Below the pieces are notes generated by a model. That model was given only the letters and a program-made list of their open reading frames with translations. It had not been told where the DNA came from and ran no database searches. 44,378 nucleotides of DNA from Nanobdellota archaeon (GTDB taxonomy: Archaea > Nanobdellota > Nanobdellia > Pacearchaeales > GW2011-AR1). Positions 31,978-40,704 of the stretch are shown one piece after another. Positions within the stretch are counted from its first letter, which is position 1, and every line of letters starts with the position of its first letter. Made by a program: the position numbers and the translations under genes. Where the stretch lies: contig JAQICZ010000034.1 in NCBI GenBank assembly GCA_027858295.1, forward strand, positions 1 through 44,378. The letters run 5' to 3'.

Positions 31978-33059
31978 ATTAATACAACTTTTTCTCCGTT
32001 AAGAATTTGTTTAACAATTGCTTTACTATCAACTATTCCACCTGGTAAAACATTTAATATTCCCATGGCACCAACGAAGCCTTTTGTACTTTGCAAAATA
32101 TCTTTTGCTTCTGACGCTTTTCCATTCTCAGTTTTTTCGAATGATTTTATGATTAGTTTTAGACAATCATATCCATTTCCAGAATATGGTAAAGGTTCTG
32201 AGTTGTATTTGTTCTTAAAATCAGTTACATAAGATTCTGTCGGATTTGCTGAATAAACATACCATGCACCTTCGAATAATTCATATTCTTCAGTGTTTTC
32301 AAATGATTCTATTGCTGATAAAGGTATATCAATATTTAATTCATTAATTTGTTTTCCGATTATCTCGATCTCTGGAGAAATACCTATAATCAATAAAACT
32401 TCTGCACCTGATTCTTTTGATTTCATCAAACTTGTCCTAAAATCGGTTGCCCCTTTATTATAAACCTCATTCAAAGTTATTTCAACTTCCTTCTTTGATA
32501 TTTGTTCTTCTAAAGCGACCGTAATAGATGAAGCCCAGTTGCTATTCTCTCTAACTATTCCAACTTTTTCAATTCCTCTCGATTCCAACTCATCTAAAAA
32601 CATTCTAACTTCTTCCTCAGGGGTGGTCCAATGTATGAAATTATACATTCCTTCTGAAACTTTTTTATCAGTCGCAATACTTATATGTAAAATATTATTT
32701 TCTTCTGTTATTGGTGATATTATACTTCCTTGTCCAGATCCTATTGAAATGACTGAATCTATTTTATCTACATAAACCAACTTATTTATTGCCGATAAAG
32801 TCTTTGTTGTGTCAAACGAGTTATCTTCAAATATTATTTCATATTCATATTTAGTATTTCCGAGTTGTTCCTTTGCTAAAACCATTGCGTCACGAATACC
32901 TTCTCCTAAAAATCCAACATCTCCAGTTAATGGGATTATTACTCCAATCTTTATTATTTCTTTATTTGCCGGCATCTCGCCCGTTGAAAAAGATAATAAT
33001 AATATAATTGCTAATATAACTGCTAATGATGCGAATAATATTGTCTTCTTGTTTTTCAT
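31974..33059 (-). CDS. Liv-type ABC transporter substrate-binding protein 3
   Basis: 361 residues from this start. N-terminal anchor (TILFASLAVILAIILLLSF) followed by KIGVIIPLTGDVGFLGEGIRDAM, close to protein 1 throughout. A longer reading starts at 33086, but a strong SD (gaagggagg, minus strand) sits in the right place for the ATG at 33059, so MKNKKTILF is preferred. It is divergent from the second double Lrp regulator. Three binding proteins for one permease/ATPase set suggests several related ligands. Confidence 0.9.
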   Translation of the reverse strand: MKNKKTILFASLAVILAIILLLSFSTGEMPANKEIIKIGVIIPLTGDVGFLGEGIRDAMVLAKEQLGNTKYEYEIIFEDNSFDTTKTLSAINKLVYVDKIDSVISIGSGQGSIISPITEENNILHISIATDKKVSEGMYNFIHWTTPEEEVRMFLDELESRGIEKVGIVRENSNWASSITVALEEQISKKEVEITLNEVYNKGATDFRTSLMKSKESGAEVLLIIGISPEIEIIGKQINELNIDIPLSAIESFENTEEYELFEGAWYVYSANPTESYVTDFKNKYNSEPLPYSGNGYDCLKLIIKSFEKTENGKASEAKDILQSTKGFVGAMGILNVLPGGIVDSKAIVKQILNGEKVVLI

Positions 33060-33143
33060 TTGTTTTGGCCTCCCTTCTAGCTGCATAATGGGTTAGTAAT
33101 GAATTAAAACGTATAATAAATATTTATCCCTTTTTTCATACAT

Positions 33144-33171
33144 AATGGTAATATTTATATATAATAATACC
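33144..33171. promoter_or_regulatory. Inverted-repeat operator in divergent promoter
   Basis: tggtaatatt and aataatacca form an inverted repeat with one mismatch around a TATA-like tatatata core, 14 nt before the second Lrp-type gene. Likely autoregulatory. Confidence 0.5.
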
Positions 33172-33184
33172 AGTATGTAGATAT

Positions 33185-34132
33185 ATGAAAATTGATATTA
33201 AGGATAGAAAAATATTATATGAATTAGAAAAGAACTCTAGACTAACTAATTCTCAAATTGGGAAGAGCGTTGGCCTTGGTCGTGATTCCGTTGGATACAG
33301 AATAAAACAATTAGAAGGAAAAGGCATTATTCGTGGATACAAGGCGGTTATTAATACAAGTAAGCTAGACTATGATTTTTTTAGAGTTTACTTCAAATTA
33401 ATGGATTTAAAAAAAGGAGATTTGGAAAAGATTATTGGGTTCTTAAAAAAAGATAAACGTGCCTGGTGGATTGCAAAACTTGAAGGCTCCTGGGACCTGG
33501 TCTTTGCCTTCTTTGCTAAAACAAATAAGGAATTTTATGATTTTCAATTTCAATTGCTAGAAAATTTTAGATCAAATATCAAGGAAAGTCTAATATCACC
33601 GATTATTTATTATCGCGAGATGCCCAGAAGATATCTAACAAATTCTAGAGAGAATTTTAAGATTGATGTTTCTGACCCTATTATTAAAATGGATGACAAA
33701 GATTTTAAAATACTTCGGATTTTGTCAAAAAATGGACGAATAATGATGATTGATTTGGCCAAGGCATTAAAACTTGATATTAAAACTATTAAATCTAGAA
33801 TTAAGAAACTTGAATCTGAAAAAATAATACTTGGTTACAATACAGATGTTGATGTCTCTAAATTAGGCAGGGACTTTTATACAGTTCAGATTAGTTTAAA
33901 CAATTATTCACGATTTGATTCTGTTAGAAATTATGTCCAATCACTCGTAGAATCTACATCTTGGGTTATTTCCATTGGTGGTGCTGATTTAGAATTTGAT
34001 TTGGAAATTGAAAACAGCAATAGATATTATGAGATTATTGATAAACTGCGTTCTAAATTTCCAGAAATTCGAGAGATTAGATATTTTAGAATTCGTGAGA
34101 ATTATAAAATAAATTATATGCCTGAAGAATAA
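33185..34132 (+). CDS. Second double-unit Lrp/AsnC-type regulator
   Basis: 315 residues. Unit 1: IDIKDRKILYELEKNSRLTNSQIGKSV; unit 2 from about 168: MDDKDFKILRILSKNGRIMMIDLAKALKLDIKTIKSRIKKL. The architecture is the same as the protein at 29658-30620, so the two are paralogs that each guard a divergent substrate-binding gene. It is followed 73 nt later by livH, so it may also lead the transporter operon. Confidence 0.85.
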   Translation: MKIDIKDRKILYELEKNSRLTNSQIGKSVGLGRDSVGYRIKQLEGKGIIRGYKAVINTSKLDYDFFRVYFKLMDLKKGDLEKIIGFLKKDKRAWWIAKLEGSWDLVFAFFAKTNKEFYDFQFQLLENFRSNIKESLISPIIYYREMPRRYLTNSRENFKIDVSDPIIKMDDKDFKILRILSKNGRIMMIDLAKALKLDIKTIKSRIKKLESEKIILGYNTDVDVSKLGRDFYTVQISLNNYSRFDSVRNYVQSLVESTSWVISIGGADLEFDLEIENSNRYYEIIDKLRSKFPEIREIRYFRIRENYKINYMPEE

Positions 34133-34205
34133 AAAAGGAATTCAAATTTATTTATTTTTAACTTTTAGTTACCTTTAAATTACCCATTCCCCTTGAAAGA
34201 AAAAG

Positions 34206-35081
34206 ATGGTATTTACACAACTACTAATGAACTCCCTAATAATAGGAAGTATCTACGCCTTAGTTGCCGCAGGCTTCTCCCTTATTTACAAGGCAAATAA
34301 ATTCTTTCATTTTGCTCATGGGTCGGTTGTTACATTTTCTGGATATATGTTCTACTTGGCATTCTCCTCACTGAATTTAGGATTAGTATTTTCTTCGATA
34401 TTTGCCTTAGTTCTTGCTGGAGCCTTGGGCTGGGGATTTTATGAAGGAGTCTATTTGCCAATACAGAAACGTGGAGCATCCAAGGCAATTCTGTTGATAG
34501 TATCTGTTGGGTTAATGATTTTAATTGAAAATTTAATATTGCTATTCTTTGGTGCTAATGTTAAAGTTCTTAAAATTGGAAGTTATGAAAGTTTGAATAT
34601 TCTTGGTGCCATTGTTACACCACTTCAACTTGTTATTATTGGTGTGTCTGTTATTCTATTTTTAATCTTATACTATATCATTAATAAAACTAAAATTGGT
34701 CGTGATCTGCGGGCTGTTAGCGATTCTAAAGAACTCTCAAGTATAGTGGGAATTAATTCCAGAAGAGTTTTAAACTTCTCTTTTATTATTGGCTCTTTTA
34801 TTGCGGGGATTGGCGGAATACTTATTGGGATGGAGCAAAACTTGACTCCAACCATGGGTATGATTCTAGGGATTAAAGGATTTACTGGGGCTGTAATTGG
34901 AGGGATGGCTTCTGTTCCTGCGGCGGTTCTTGGAAGTTATATTCTGGGAATTGTTGAGAATTTTGGTATTTGGTATTTGCCTAGTGGATATAAAGACGCT
35001 ATTGCATTTATTCTATTGTTTTTATTCTTGCTGTTGAAGCCTGAAGGATTATTTGGTAAAAAAATGGAGAGAAAAGGATGA
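34206..35081 (+). CDS. livH: Branched-chain amino acid ABC permease LivH
   Basis: 291 residues, eight or so hydrophobic helices. LivH landmarks: NSLIIGSIYALVAAGFSLIYKANKFFHFAHGSV near the N-terminus and the EAA-type cytoplasmic loop GRDLRAVSDSKELSSIVGIN (about 163-182), which contacts the ATPase. It forms the membrane channel with LivM. A run of dispersed repeat separates it from livM by about 200 nt, which is unusual for an operon. Confidence 0.92.
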   Translation: MVFTQLLMNSLIIGSIYALVAAGFSLIYKANKFFHFAHGSVVTFSGYMFYLAFSSLNLGLVFSSIFALVLAGALGWGFYEGVYLPIQKRGASKAILLIVSVGLMILIENLILLFFGANVKVLKIGSYESLNILGAIVTPLQLVIIGVSVILFLILYYIINKTKIGRDLRAVSDSKELSSIVGINSRRVLNFSFIIGSFIAGIGGILIGMEQNLTPTMGMILGIKGFTGAVIGGMASVPAAVLGSYILGIVENFGIWYLPSGYKDAIAFILLFLFLLLKPEGLFGKKMERKG

Positions 35082-35140
35082 TGCGCGAAGCGCATGTATA
35101 TGGTATTAAGTATGAGGTAAGGTGTAGAGGAACGAGTAAG

Positions 35141-35229
35141 AATGCAGGACTTTGTCCTGAATTGATAAGTTTAATTATTCGTTCGCGCTGCGTGCATGGA
35201 TGGTTGGAGATTAACAGAGGAGTTAAAAG
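35141..35229 (+). repeat. Dispersed-repeat copy inside the liv operon
   Basis: aatgcaggactttgtcctga, attgataagtttaattattc, gttcgcgctgcgtgcatgga, ggttggagattaacagagg. The flanks match 38565-38640 almost base for base, but the core differs. Confidence 0.8.
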
Positions 35230-35283
35230 ATGAAAGGAAAAATAAAAAGAAGAAAGAAAATTAATAGGAGAATGAAGCAATGA
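35230..35283 (+). CDS. Possible 17-residue basic leader peptide
   Basis: MKGKIKRRKKINRRMKQ, whose TGA overlaps the livM ATG (atga at 35280-35283). It contains the livM SD (aggaga) within its own codons, so it may be accidental. If translated, it would couple ribosomes to livM. Confidence 0.25.
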   Translation: MKGKIKRRKKINRRMKQ

Positions 35284-36149
35284 TAGCTAATTATTTTATT
35301 CATATATTGATTCTTGTAGGGATTTATTCTATACTTTCTGTTAGTTTGAACTTAGCTCTTGGATATACGGGACTACTTAACTTAGGGCACGTTGCTTTCT
35401 TTGGTGTTGGCGCGTATGTCTCTGCATTGCTTAATATGGTTGGAGTTCCGTTCATAATTTCTTTCTTAGCTGCAGGTGTGGTTGCTGGAGCATTTGGCTT
35501 ATTTTTGATTTATGTTAGTAAAAAACTAAAAGGGGATTATTTGGCTCTTGCAACTTTAGGGTTTGCATTCATTGTTTATTCTCTGTTATTGAATTTAAAG
35601 TTCACTCGTGGACCTCTTGGTATTCCTGGAATTCCTAAGCCTGAAATTTTTGGAATTGTTATTTCTTCTAATCTATCTTATTTGATTTTAGTTTTAGTCA
35701 TTGGGGTATTGACTTTTTTATTCTTTAACAAAGTTGTAAAGTCTTCTTTTGGTAAGATGCTTGGTGCTTTGCGTGATGATGAATTAAATCTTCGCGTACT
35801 TGGTAAAAATACTACTAAACTGAAATATTATTCTATGGGAATTAGCGCTTTCTTTGCAGGGATTGCTGGTTCTTTATTTGCTCACTATATTACATATATT
35901 GACCCGTCTTCGTTTTATATGAGTGAATTAATTTTGATTGTAACTATAGTTATTATTGGCGGGTTGGCATCAATTGAAGGTTCTTTAATTGGGGCTTTTA
36001 TTGTTATTCTAATTCCTGAAGTTTTGAGATTTTTTGCTTTGCCTAGCTCGATTTTAGGACCGATGAGACAAATATTTTATGCTCTTGTATTAATTGGGGT
36101 TCTTTGGTGGAGGCCTAAGGGGATTCTGGGGAAGGTGGATTTACAATGA
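35280..36149 (+). CDS. livM: Branched-chain amino acid ABC permease LivM
   Basis: 289 residues. LivM landmarks: LNLALGYTGLLNLGHVAFFGVGAYVSALL and the EAA-type loop GKMLGALRDDELNLRVLGKN. It pairs with LivH. SD aggaga lies about 8 nt before the ATG. The NYN gene follows after a 112-nt leader. Confidence 0.92.
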   Translation: MIANYFIHILILVGIYSILSVSLNLALGYTGLLNLGHVAFFGVGAYVSALLNMVGVPFIISFLAAGVVAGAFGLFLIYVSKKLKGDYLALATLGFAFIVYSLLLNLKFTRGPLGIPGIPKPEIFGIVISSNLSYLILVLVIGVLTFLFFNKVVKSSFGKMLGALRDDELNLRVLGKNTTKLKYYSMGISAFFAGIAGSLFAHYITYIDPSSFYMSELILIVTIVIIGGLASIEGSLIGAFIVILIPEVLRFFALPSSILGPMRQIFYALVLIGVLWWRPKGILGKVDLQ

Positions 36150-36167
36150 AATACATGAATAACAAAT

Positions 36168-36250
36168 TTTATAAATTGAAATATACTAACTATATTGATA
36201 TGAACCCCGGTAATCTAGAGATGGGTTGCCGGATGAGTCTTTTTTATTTT
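36168..36250 (+). promoter_or_regulatory. TATA box and leader hairpin before the NYN gene
   Basis: A TATA-like tttataaatt (about 36169-36178) is followed about 35 nt later by a hairpin ccggtaa / ttgccgg (about 36208-36233, loop tctagagatggg) and a T-run (tcttttttatttt), then the SD gaggtgat. It could be a terminator for livM, a small RNA, or a leader controlling NYN and livG. Confidence 0.45.
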
Positions 36251-36261
36251 GAGGTGATATT

Positions 36262-36828
36262 ATGAGTGATACATTAGTTTTTATTGATGATGGATTTTTG
36301 TCTAAATTAAGTAAGTTTTTTGGAGAAGGAAAATATATAAAATTACATAGAAAAAAAATTTCAGAATTAATAGCAAGAAAGGAAAGTACAAATTTACTAA
36401 AAACATATCTATATACTGCCCCTCCATTCCAGAGAAATGTTCCAACTCTATTAGAAGAGAAAAGAAGGAGGGGGTATGACCGATTTGTAAAATCTTTAAT
36501 AGATGAAGGAATTGAAGTGAGAGAAGGAAGGTGTCAGAGATTAAAAATTAATGGTGAATTTGTATATTCTCAAAAAGGTGTTGATACATTATTGACTATG
36601 GACTTAGTAAAAGCACCATTTAAATTTCCAACAGTAAAAAAGATTATAATAATAGCTTCAGATTCAGATTTTGTTCCAGTAATTAAAGATATTCAAAGTG
36701 AAGGAGTAAAAGTTGTTCTATATACTTATTTTGAGAAAGGTCGTAAGGCTATATTTTCAACTTCAAATGAATTAATAAAAACTGTTTACAAATATGTTAA
36801 GTTAACAAAAGAGGACTTTTTAAAATGA
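36262..36828 (+). CDS. NYN-domain (LabA/DUF88-type) putative RNase
   Basis: 188 residues of the NYN/PIN-like nuclease fold: LVFIDDGFLSK near the N-terminus, QKGVDTLLTMDLV in the middle and IIASDSDFVPVIKDIQSEGVKVVLY near the C-terminus supply the acidic metal-binding residues. Its stop overlaps the livG start as ATGA, so translation is coupled. Its A-rich codon use contrasts with livM. Inserted between permease and ATPase genes, it may be an acquired toxin or regulatory RNase. SD gaggtgat precedes the ATG. Confidence 0.85.
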   Translation: MSDTLVFIDDGFLSKLSKFFGEGKYIKLHRKKISELIARKESTNLLKTYLYTAPPFQRNVPTLLEEKRRRGYDRFVKSLIDEGIEVREGRCQRLKINGEFVYSQKGVDTLLTMDLVKAPFKFPTVKKIIIIASDSDFVPVIKDIQSEGVKVVLYTYFEKGRKAIFSTSNELIKTVYKYVKLTKEDFLK

Positions 36829-37550
36829 TAAAAATAAAGAATATAAATAAATCTTTTGGAGGGCTAAAAGCCGTTGATGGTATTAATTTAGAAATTGGCA
36901 AAGGCCAAATTACTGCTATTATTGGTCCGAATGGAAGCGGAAAGACAACATTATTTAATTTGATTTCTGGAATAGTTGAGAAGGATTCTGGTTCTATTTC
37001 TTTAAATGGAAAGAATATTTCTAGACAAGAAGATTTTCAGAGAAGTGAGTCTGGAATATCTAGAACTTTTCAACATGTTAGATTGTTTAAAAATTTAACA
37101 ATAAGAGAACATTTTGAAGTTGCTTTGGATGATGATAAAAATCTGCTGAAAAAGATTTTTTCTAAGAATAAAGATAGTGGTGATGAAATTGAACGGGTTA
37201 TGAGACTCATTGGGCTTGAAAAAAACATTGAAACGAAAGCAAATGATCTAAGTTATGGACAAAGAAAACTTCTTGATATTGGAATTGGAATTGTAAAGAA
37301 ACATGATGTTTTGATGCTTGATGAGCCTGTAGCTGGAATTAATCCTCTGCTTCGACGCAAGATTAAGGAATTGATTAAAGTATTAAGAGAACAAGGTGAA
37401 ACGATTGTGATTATCGAGCACAATATGGAGTTTGTTATGGATTTGGCTGACAGAGTTGTTTGTTTGGAGCAAGGGAATGTTATTTTCGAGGGGACGGCGA
37501 AAGAAGCGCAGAGTAGCAAGGAGGTGCTTGAAGCTTACTTAGGTAAGTGA
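36825..37550 (+). CDS. livG: Liv ABC transporter ATPase LivG
   Basis: 241 residues. Walker A GPNGSGKTT (34-42), signature LSYGQ (142-146), Walker B VLMLDEP (162-168), and the LivG-type C-terminus AKEAQSSKEVLEAYLGK. Powers the LivHM permease together with LivF. Overlaps the NYN gene by 4 nt. The signature is LSYGQ, not LSGGQ, common for LivG. Confidence 0.92.
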   Translation: MIKIKNINKSFGGLKAVDGINLEIGKGQITAIIGPNGSGKTTLFNLISGIVEKDSGSISLNGKNISRQEDFQRSESGISRTFQHVRLFKNLTIREHFEVALDDDKNLLKKIFSKNKDSGDEIERVMRLIGLEKNIETKANDLSYGQRKLLDIGIGIVKKHDVLMLDEPVAGINPLLRRKIKELIKVLREQGETIVIIEHNMEFVMDLADRVVCLEQGNVIFEGTAKEAQSSKEVLEAYLGK

Positions 37551-37554
37551 TAAT

Positions 37555-37594
37555 ATATTGAACAATAGTTTTATATATTGAACGATAGTTCTAA
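37555..37594 (+). promoter_or_regulatory. Tandem 20-bp operator before MNT module 2
   Basis: Two abutting 20-nt units of pattern tatattgaacRatagttYta (37555-37574 and 37575-37594). The second TATA-like element (tttatatatt) lies within them, and the ATG is at 37600. The MNT protein's own winged HTH is a natural candidate to bind here. Confidence 0.65.
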
Positions 37595-37599
37595 TTAAA

Positions 37600-38145
37600 A
37601 TGATGAAGAAATTTGAGAACTATGCTGGGATTAAGGTTTTGAATTATTTTTTAAAGAATCCTTCTACCAAGATTTATATTAAAGGACTTAGTCGTGAGCT
37701 AATTATTAGTTCTGCTACTTCAAAGACATTCTGCGATCAGTTTGAAGCCGAGAAGTTTTTAACTTCTGAAAGAATCGGAAATGTTAAATTATTTTATTTG
37801 AATAATGATTCTACTTATGTTCGTGAAATGAAGAGGGTATTTGCTTTAATGTTTTTTAGAGATTCGGGAATAGATAAAATTTTTACTAACTATGTTAGTT
37901 TTGCAATTTATGGAAGTTATGCAAATGGGGAGTATGATGAATCGAGTGATTTAGACCTTCTTCTTCTTGTTAGAAAGAAAGGTATAAGCAGAGACAAGTT
38001 ATTAAAATTTGAAAAAAAGATTGGAGTTGAAATCCAATTAACAGAATTACCTTATTATACATGGGAAAAAGAAAAGAAAGAAGGAAAGAACTTTTGCCGT
38101 GAAGTTTTGGAAAAACATATCTTAATTGGGGGCGAGAAATTATGA
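37600..38145 (+). CDS. MNT nucleotidyltransferase with HTH (module 2 antitoxin-like)
   Basis: 181 residues. N-terminal winged-HTH-like domain (1-70: IYIKGLSRELIISSATSKTF) and nucleotidyltransferase motif GSYANG (105-110) with Asp117/Asp119 in SSDLDL. Overlaps the HEPN gene by 4 nt. Tandem 20-bp operator repeats in its promoter suggest self-repression. It sits inside the liv locus but has its own promoter. Confidence 0.85.
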   Translation: MMKKFENYAGIKVLNYFLKNPSTKIYIKGLSRELIISSATSKTFCDQFEAEKFLTSERIGNVKLFYLNNDSTYVREMKRVFALMFFRDSGIDKIFTNYVSFAIYGSYANGEYDESSDLDLLLLVRKKGISRDKLLKFEKKIGVEIQLTELPYYTWEKEKKEGKNFCREVLEKHILIGGEKL

Positions 38146-38564
38146 GTAGATTTGATTATTGTTTGAAGTCTGGAATGATTAGGAAAGACTCAAAAGCAAC
38201 AGAGAGAGTATCGGAGTCCATTGAAACGTCGAAAAGATTCTTAATATCATCCGAAAAAACTTATGATATAAAAGAGTATGAAATGTCAGTATTAGCATCA
38301 TACAACTCAATGTTTCATTCTTGCAGAGTATTATTATTTAGTAAGGGATATATAGAAAAAAGCCATGCTTGTTTACTTGAAGCAATAAAAGAATTATTTT
38401 CAGGAGGCAAGATATCATTGCTTGTAAATATGCTAAATAAAATAAAAAAGTCCAGACATGAGATACAATATAGAGGTTTCCAGTCAGACTTAGAAGAGGC
38501 AGAGTTTGCGATTGATTTAGCTAGAGATTTTATTAACGAAGTTGGGAGAATCTTGGGACAATAA
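38142..38564 (+). CDS. HEPN-domain toxin-like protein (module 2)
   Basis: 140 residues. HEPN core helix LASYNSMFHSCRVLLFSKGY and a second conserved segment SRHEIQYRGF. No perfect R-x4-6-H motif was found, so RNase activity is less certain than in module 1. Overlap with the MNT gene (atga) marks it as a HEPN-MNT pair. Confidence 0.8.
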   Translation: MSRFDYCLKSGMIRKDSKATERVSESIETSKRFLISSEKTYDIKEYEMSVLASYNSMFHSCRVLLFSKGYIEKSHACLLEAIKELFSGGKISLLVNMLNKIKKSRHEIQYRGFQSDLEEAEFAIDLARDFINEVGRILGQ

Positions 38565-38655
38565 AATGCAGGATTACGTCATGAATTGATAAGTTGAATT
38601 GTCCGCTCCGCTGGGAACATTGTTGGCTGGAGGATGACTGCTAGTTAAAGACATA
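38565..38655 (+). repeat. Dispersed-repeat copy before livF
   Basis: aatgcaggattacgtcatga, attgataagttgaattgtcc, gctccgctgggaacattgtt, ggctggaggatgactgc. Aligns with 35141-35229 except in the core. Confidence 0.8.
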
Positions 38656-38668
38656 ATAAAAAGAAAAA

Positions 38669-39364
38669 ATGACAGAAGAAAAAATGAAAAAAGAAGACAA
38701 CATGATTGAGTTGAAGAACATTAAAGCTGGGTATGGTAAGTTTGAAGTTTTGCATGGGATGAATATGGAAATTCCTAGAGGCAAGATTACTGCTATTATT
38801 GGGCCTAATGGAAGTGGAAAAAGTACGGTTATAAAATCAATATATAATATTGCGGATGTTTATTCTGGAAAGGTCTTGCTGAATGATGAAGACATTACTA
38901 ACCTTCAAGCTCACGAATTGATTCGCCATGGTGTTGCGTATATCCCTCAAGGCAAAAGGATTTTTGAAGAGTTAACTGTGCTCGAGAATTTGGAACTTGG
39001 TGCTGAATTTATTAATGACAAAGAATTATGTGAAACTCGAATCAAGGAAGTGTTTAGGAAATATCCAGTTCTCGAAAAGAGGCAGAAAAAGTTAGCTTAT
39101 GGATTAAGCGGTGGGGAGAGGCAGCAGCTTGCGCTTGGTCGTGCTTTGATTCAAAAGCCCGAAGTTATTATTATGGATGAACCGTCTATTGGCCTATCAC
39201 CAATTTTACAGAAGGATTTATTTTTGATGATTCAGGAGCTCCGAGATGAAGGGTTAACTATTTTGATTGTTGAGCAGAATGCTAAGAAGGCAATTGAGAT
39301 TGCTGACAAGACTTATATTTTGGAGAACAAGAAGATACGGGAAGTTTATTTGGGTGGGTATTGA
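38669..39364 (+). CDS. livF: Liv ABC transporter ATPase LivF (14-residue C-terminal deletion)
   Basis: 231 residues. Walker A GPNGSGKST (45-53), LSGGERQQLALGRAL signature, Walker B VIIMDEP. The C-terminus reads ADKTYILENKKIREVYLGGY, while a duplicated fragment downstream reads DKTYLLENGEVVFSGGAEILKNKKIREVYLGGY. LivF proteins normally carry the longer form (ENGRIVxEGxxxEL), so this copy has lost 42 nt in frame. In-frame starts at 38684 and 38702 are also possible; the latter (MIELKNI) is the usual family start. Confidence 0.88.
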   Translation: MTEEKMKKEDNMIELKNIKAGYGKFEVLHGMNMEIPRGKITAIIGPNGSGKSTVIKSIYNIADVYSGKVLLNDEDITNLQAHELIRHGVAYIPQGKRIFEELTVLENLELGAEFINDKELCETRIKEVFRKYPVLEKRQKKLAYGLSGGERQQLALGRALIQKPEVIIMDEPSIGLSPILQKDLFLMIQELRDEGLTILIVEQNAKKAIEIADKTYILENKKIREVYLGGY

Positions 39365-39401
39365 TTTTCTTCTTTGCCGAGGGTTTCTTAAAGAAAATAA
39401 G

Positions 39402-39452
39402 TATAGTAGTAGTTTTTTGTCACAGAAAGCTTTAAATAATAATACTACTATA
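39402..39452 (+). promoter_or_regulatory. Inverted repeat upstream of AAA ATPase
   Basis: tatagtagta (39402-39411) and tactactata (39443-39452) are exact inverse copies, followed by a TATA-like tttatataaatt about 30 nt before the ATG at 39490. Possible operator. Confidence 0.5.
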
Positions 39453-39489
39453 TTTATATAAATTATAAAAAAAGTAGTACTAAAATAAG

Positions 39490-40704
39490 ATGTATATTAG
39501 GCGAGATTTAGAAAAAAAACTAGAAAAGTATAAAGATGTACGTGAAATCATTGCAATAGTTGGAACTAGACAATGCGGCAAAACAACTTTAATCGAACAT
39601 TTTTTCTCAAAATTGAAAAATAAAGAAATGATTAGCTTTGAAGATCAAAAAACATTAAATTTATTTTCAACAAATATAGACTTATTCATAGAAACCCATG
39701 TAAAAGGAATTGATTATTTATTTATTGATGAGTTTCAGTATGCAAAGAATGGAGGAAAACAGTTAAAATATATTTACGATAACTATGATGTAAAGATTTT
39801 TATAACTGGATCCTCTGCCCCTGATCTTGCAGTTCATGGGCTAAAATTTTTAGTTGGAAGAGTTTTTATCCTTAATTTATATCCCTTTAGTTTCTCAGAA
39901 TTCTTAAGATATAAGAATGAAAAATTGCATGAAATTTATTTGGAAAAGAAAAGCTCAAAAGAATTTTTAGATATGATTAATAGATATTATCAAGAATTTG
40001 CAATTTATGGTGGATATCCTAGAGTAATCACCTCAAAAACGATTGAGGAAAAGAAAGATGTATTAAAAAATATCTACAATACTTATTTTCTAAGAGAAGT
40101 AAAAGAAATCTTGCAACTTTCTGATAATTTCAAATTAGCAAAATTAATAAAGATTTTAGCATTGCAAACAGGTAGCTTGACAAATTATTCTGAACTCTGT
40201 TCTACCGTTGAATATAAGAATATTGAACTTCTAAAAAGCTTAAATGTCTTAGTACAAACATTTATTTGCATTGAAGCTAAGCCATTTTTTACAAATAAGA
40301 AAAAAGAAATAATTAAATCTCCTGAGTTTTTCTTTTTAGATAATGGATTTAGAAACATTGTTCTTAATAATTTTCAGGCATTAGGTGACCGAGTTGATAC
40401 AGGTAGTTTAAACGAAAATTTTGTGGCATCTGAACTTATTAAAGGAGAGAATGAACTGAAATATTGGAGAACTAAATTTAAGGCAGAAGTTGATTTTATA
40501 TTAGAAAAGAATGGAGAAACTATTCCAATAGAAGTCAAGTCCCAATTAAATGATAAGAAGATTACTAGGTCCTTTAGAAATTTCTTAGATATGTATGAAC
40601 CAAAAAAAGGATTTATCTTTAGTTATAATTTAATTGATAGTATGAATATTAAGAAGACTAAGGTTGACTTCCGGGGAATTGTAGAGATTGGAAAGTTTGC
40701 CTAA
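39490..40704 (+). CDS. AAA/DUF4143-family ATPase
   Basis: 404 residues. Walker A GTRQCGKTT (25-33), Walker B DYLFIDEFQ (75-83), sensor-like FITGSSAPDL, and a C-terminal DUF4143 domain with EVDFILEKNGETIPIEVKSQ, a PD-(D/E)xK-like pattern. Such proteins are abundant in archaea and Bacteroidetes; function mostly unknown, with suggestions of defence or mobile-DNA roles. It is inserted between livF and a duplicated livF tail, and its A-rich codon use differs from livF, so it was probably acquired. Confidence 0.85.
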   Translation: MYIRRDLEKKLEKYKDVREIIAIVGTRQCGKTTLIEHFFSKLKNKEMISFEDQKTLNLFSTNIDLFIETHVKGIDYLFIDEFQYAKNGGKQLKYIYDNYDVKIFITGSSAPDLAVHGLKFLVGRVFILNLYPFSFSEFLRYKNEKLHEIYLEKKSSKEFLDMINRYYQEFAIYGGYPRVITSKTIEEKKDVLKNIYNTYFLREVKEILQLSDNFKLAKLIKILALQTGSLTNYSELCSTVEYKNIELLKSLNVLVQTFICIEAKPFFTNKKKEIIKSPEFFFLDNGFRNIVLNNFQALGDRVDTGSLNENFVASELIKGENELKYWRTKFKAEVDFILEKNGETIPIEVKSQLNDKKITRSFRNFLDMYEPKKGFIFSYNLIDSMNIKKTKVDFRGIVEIGKFA

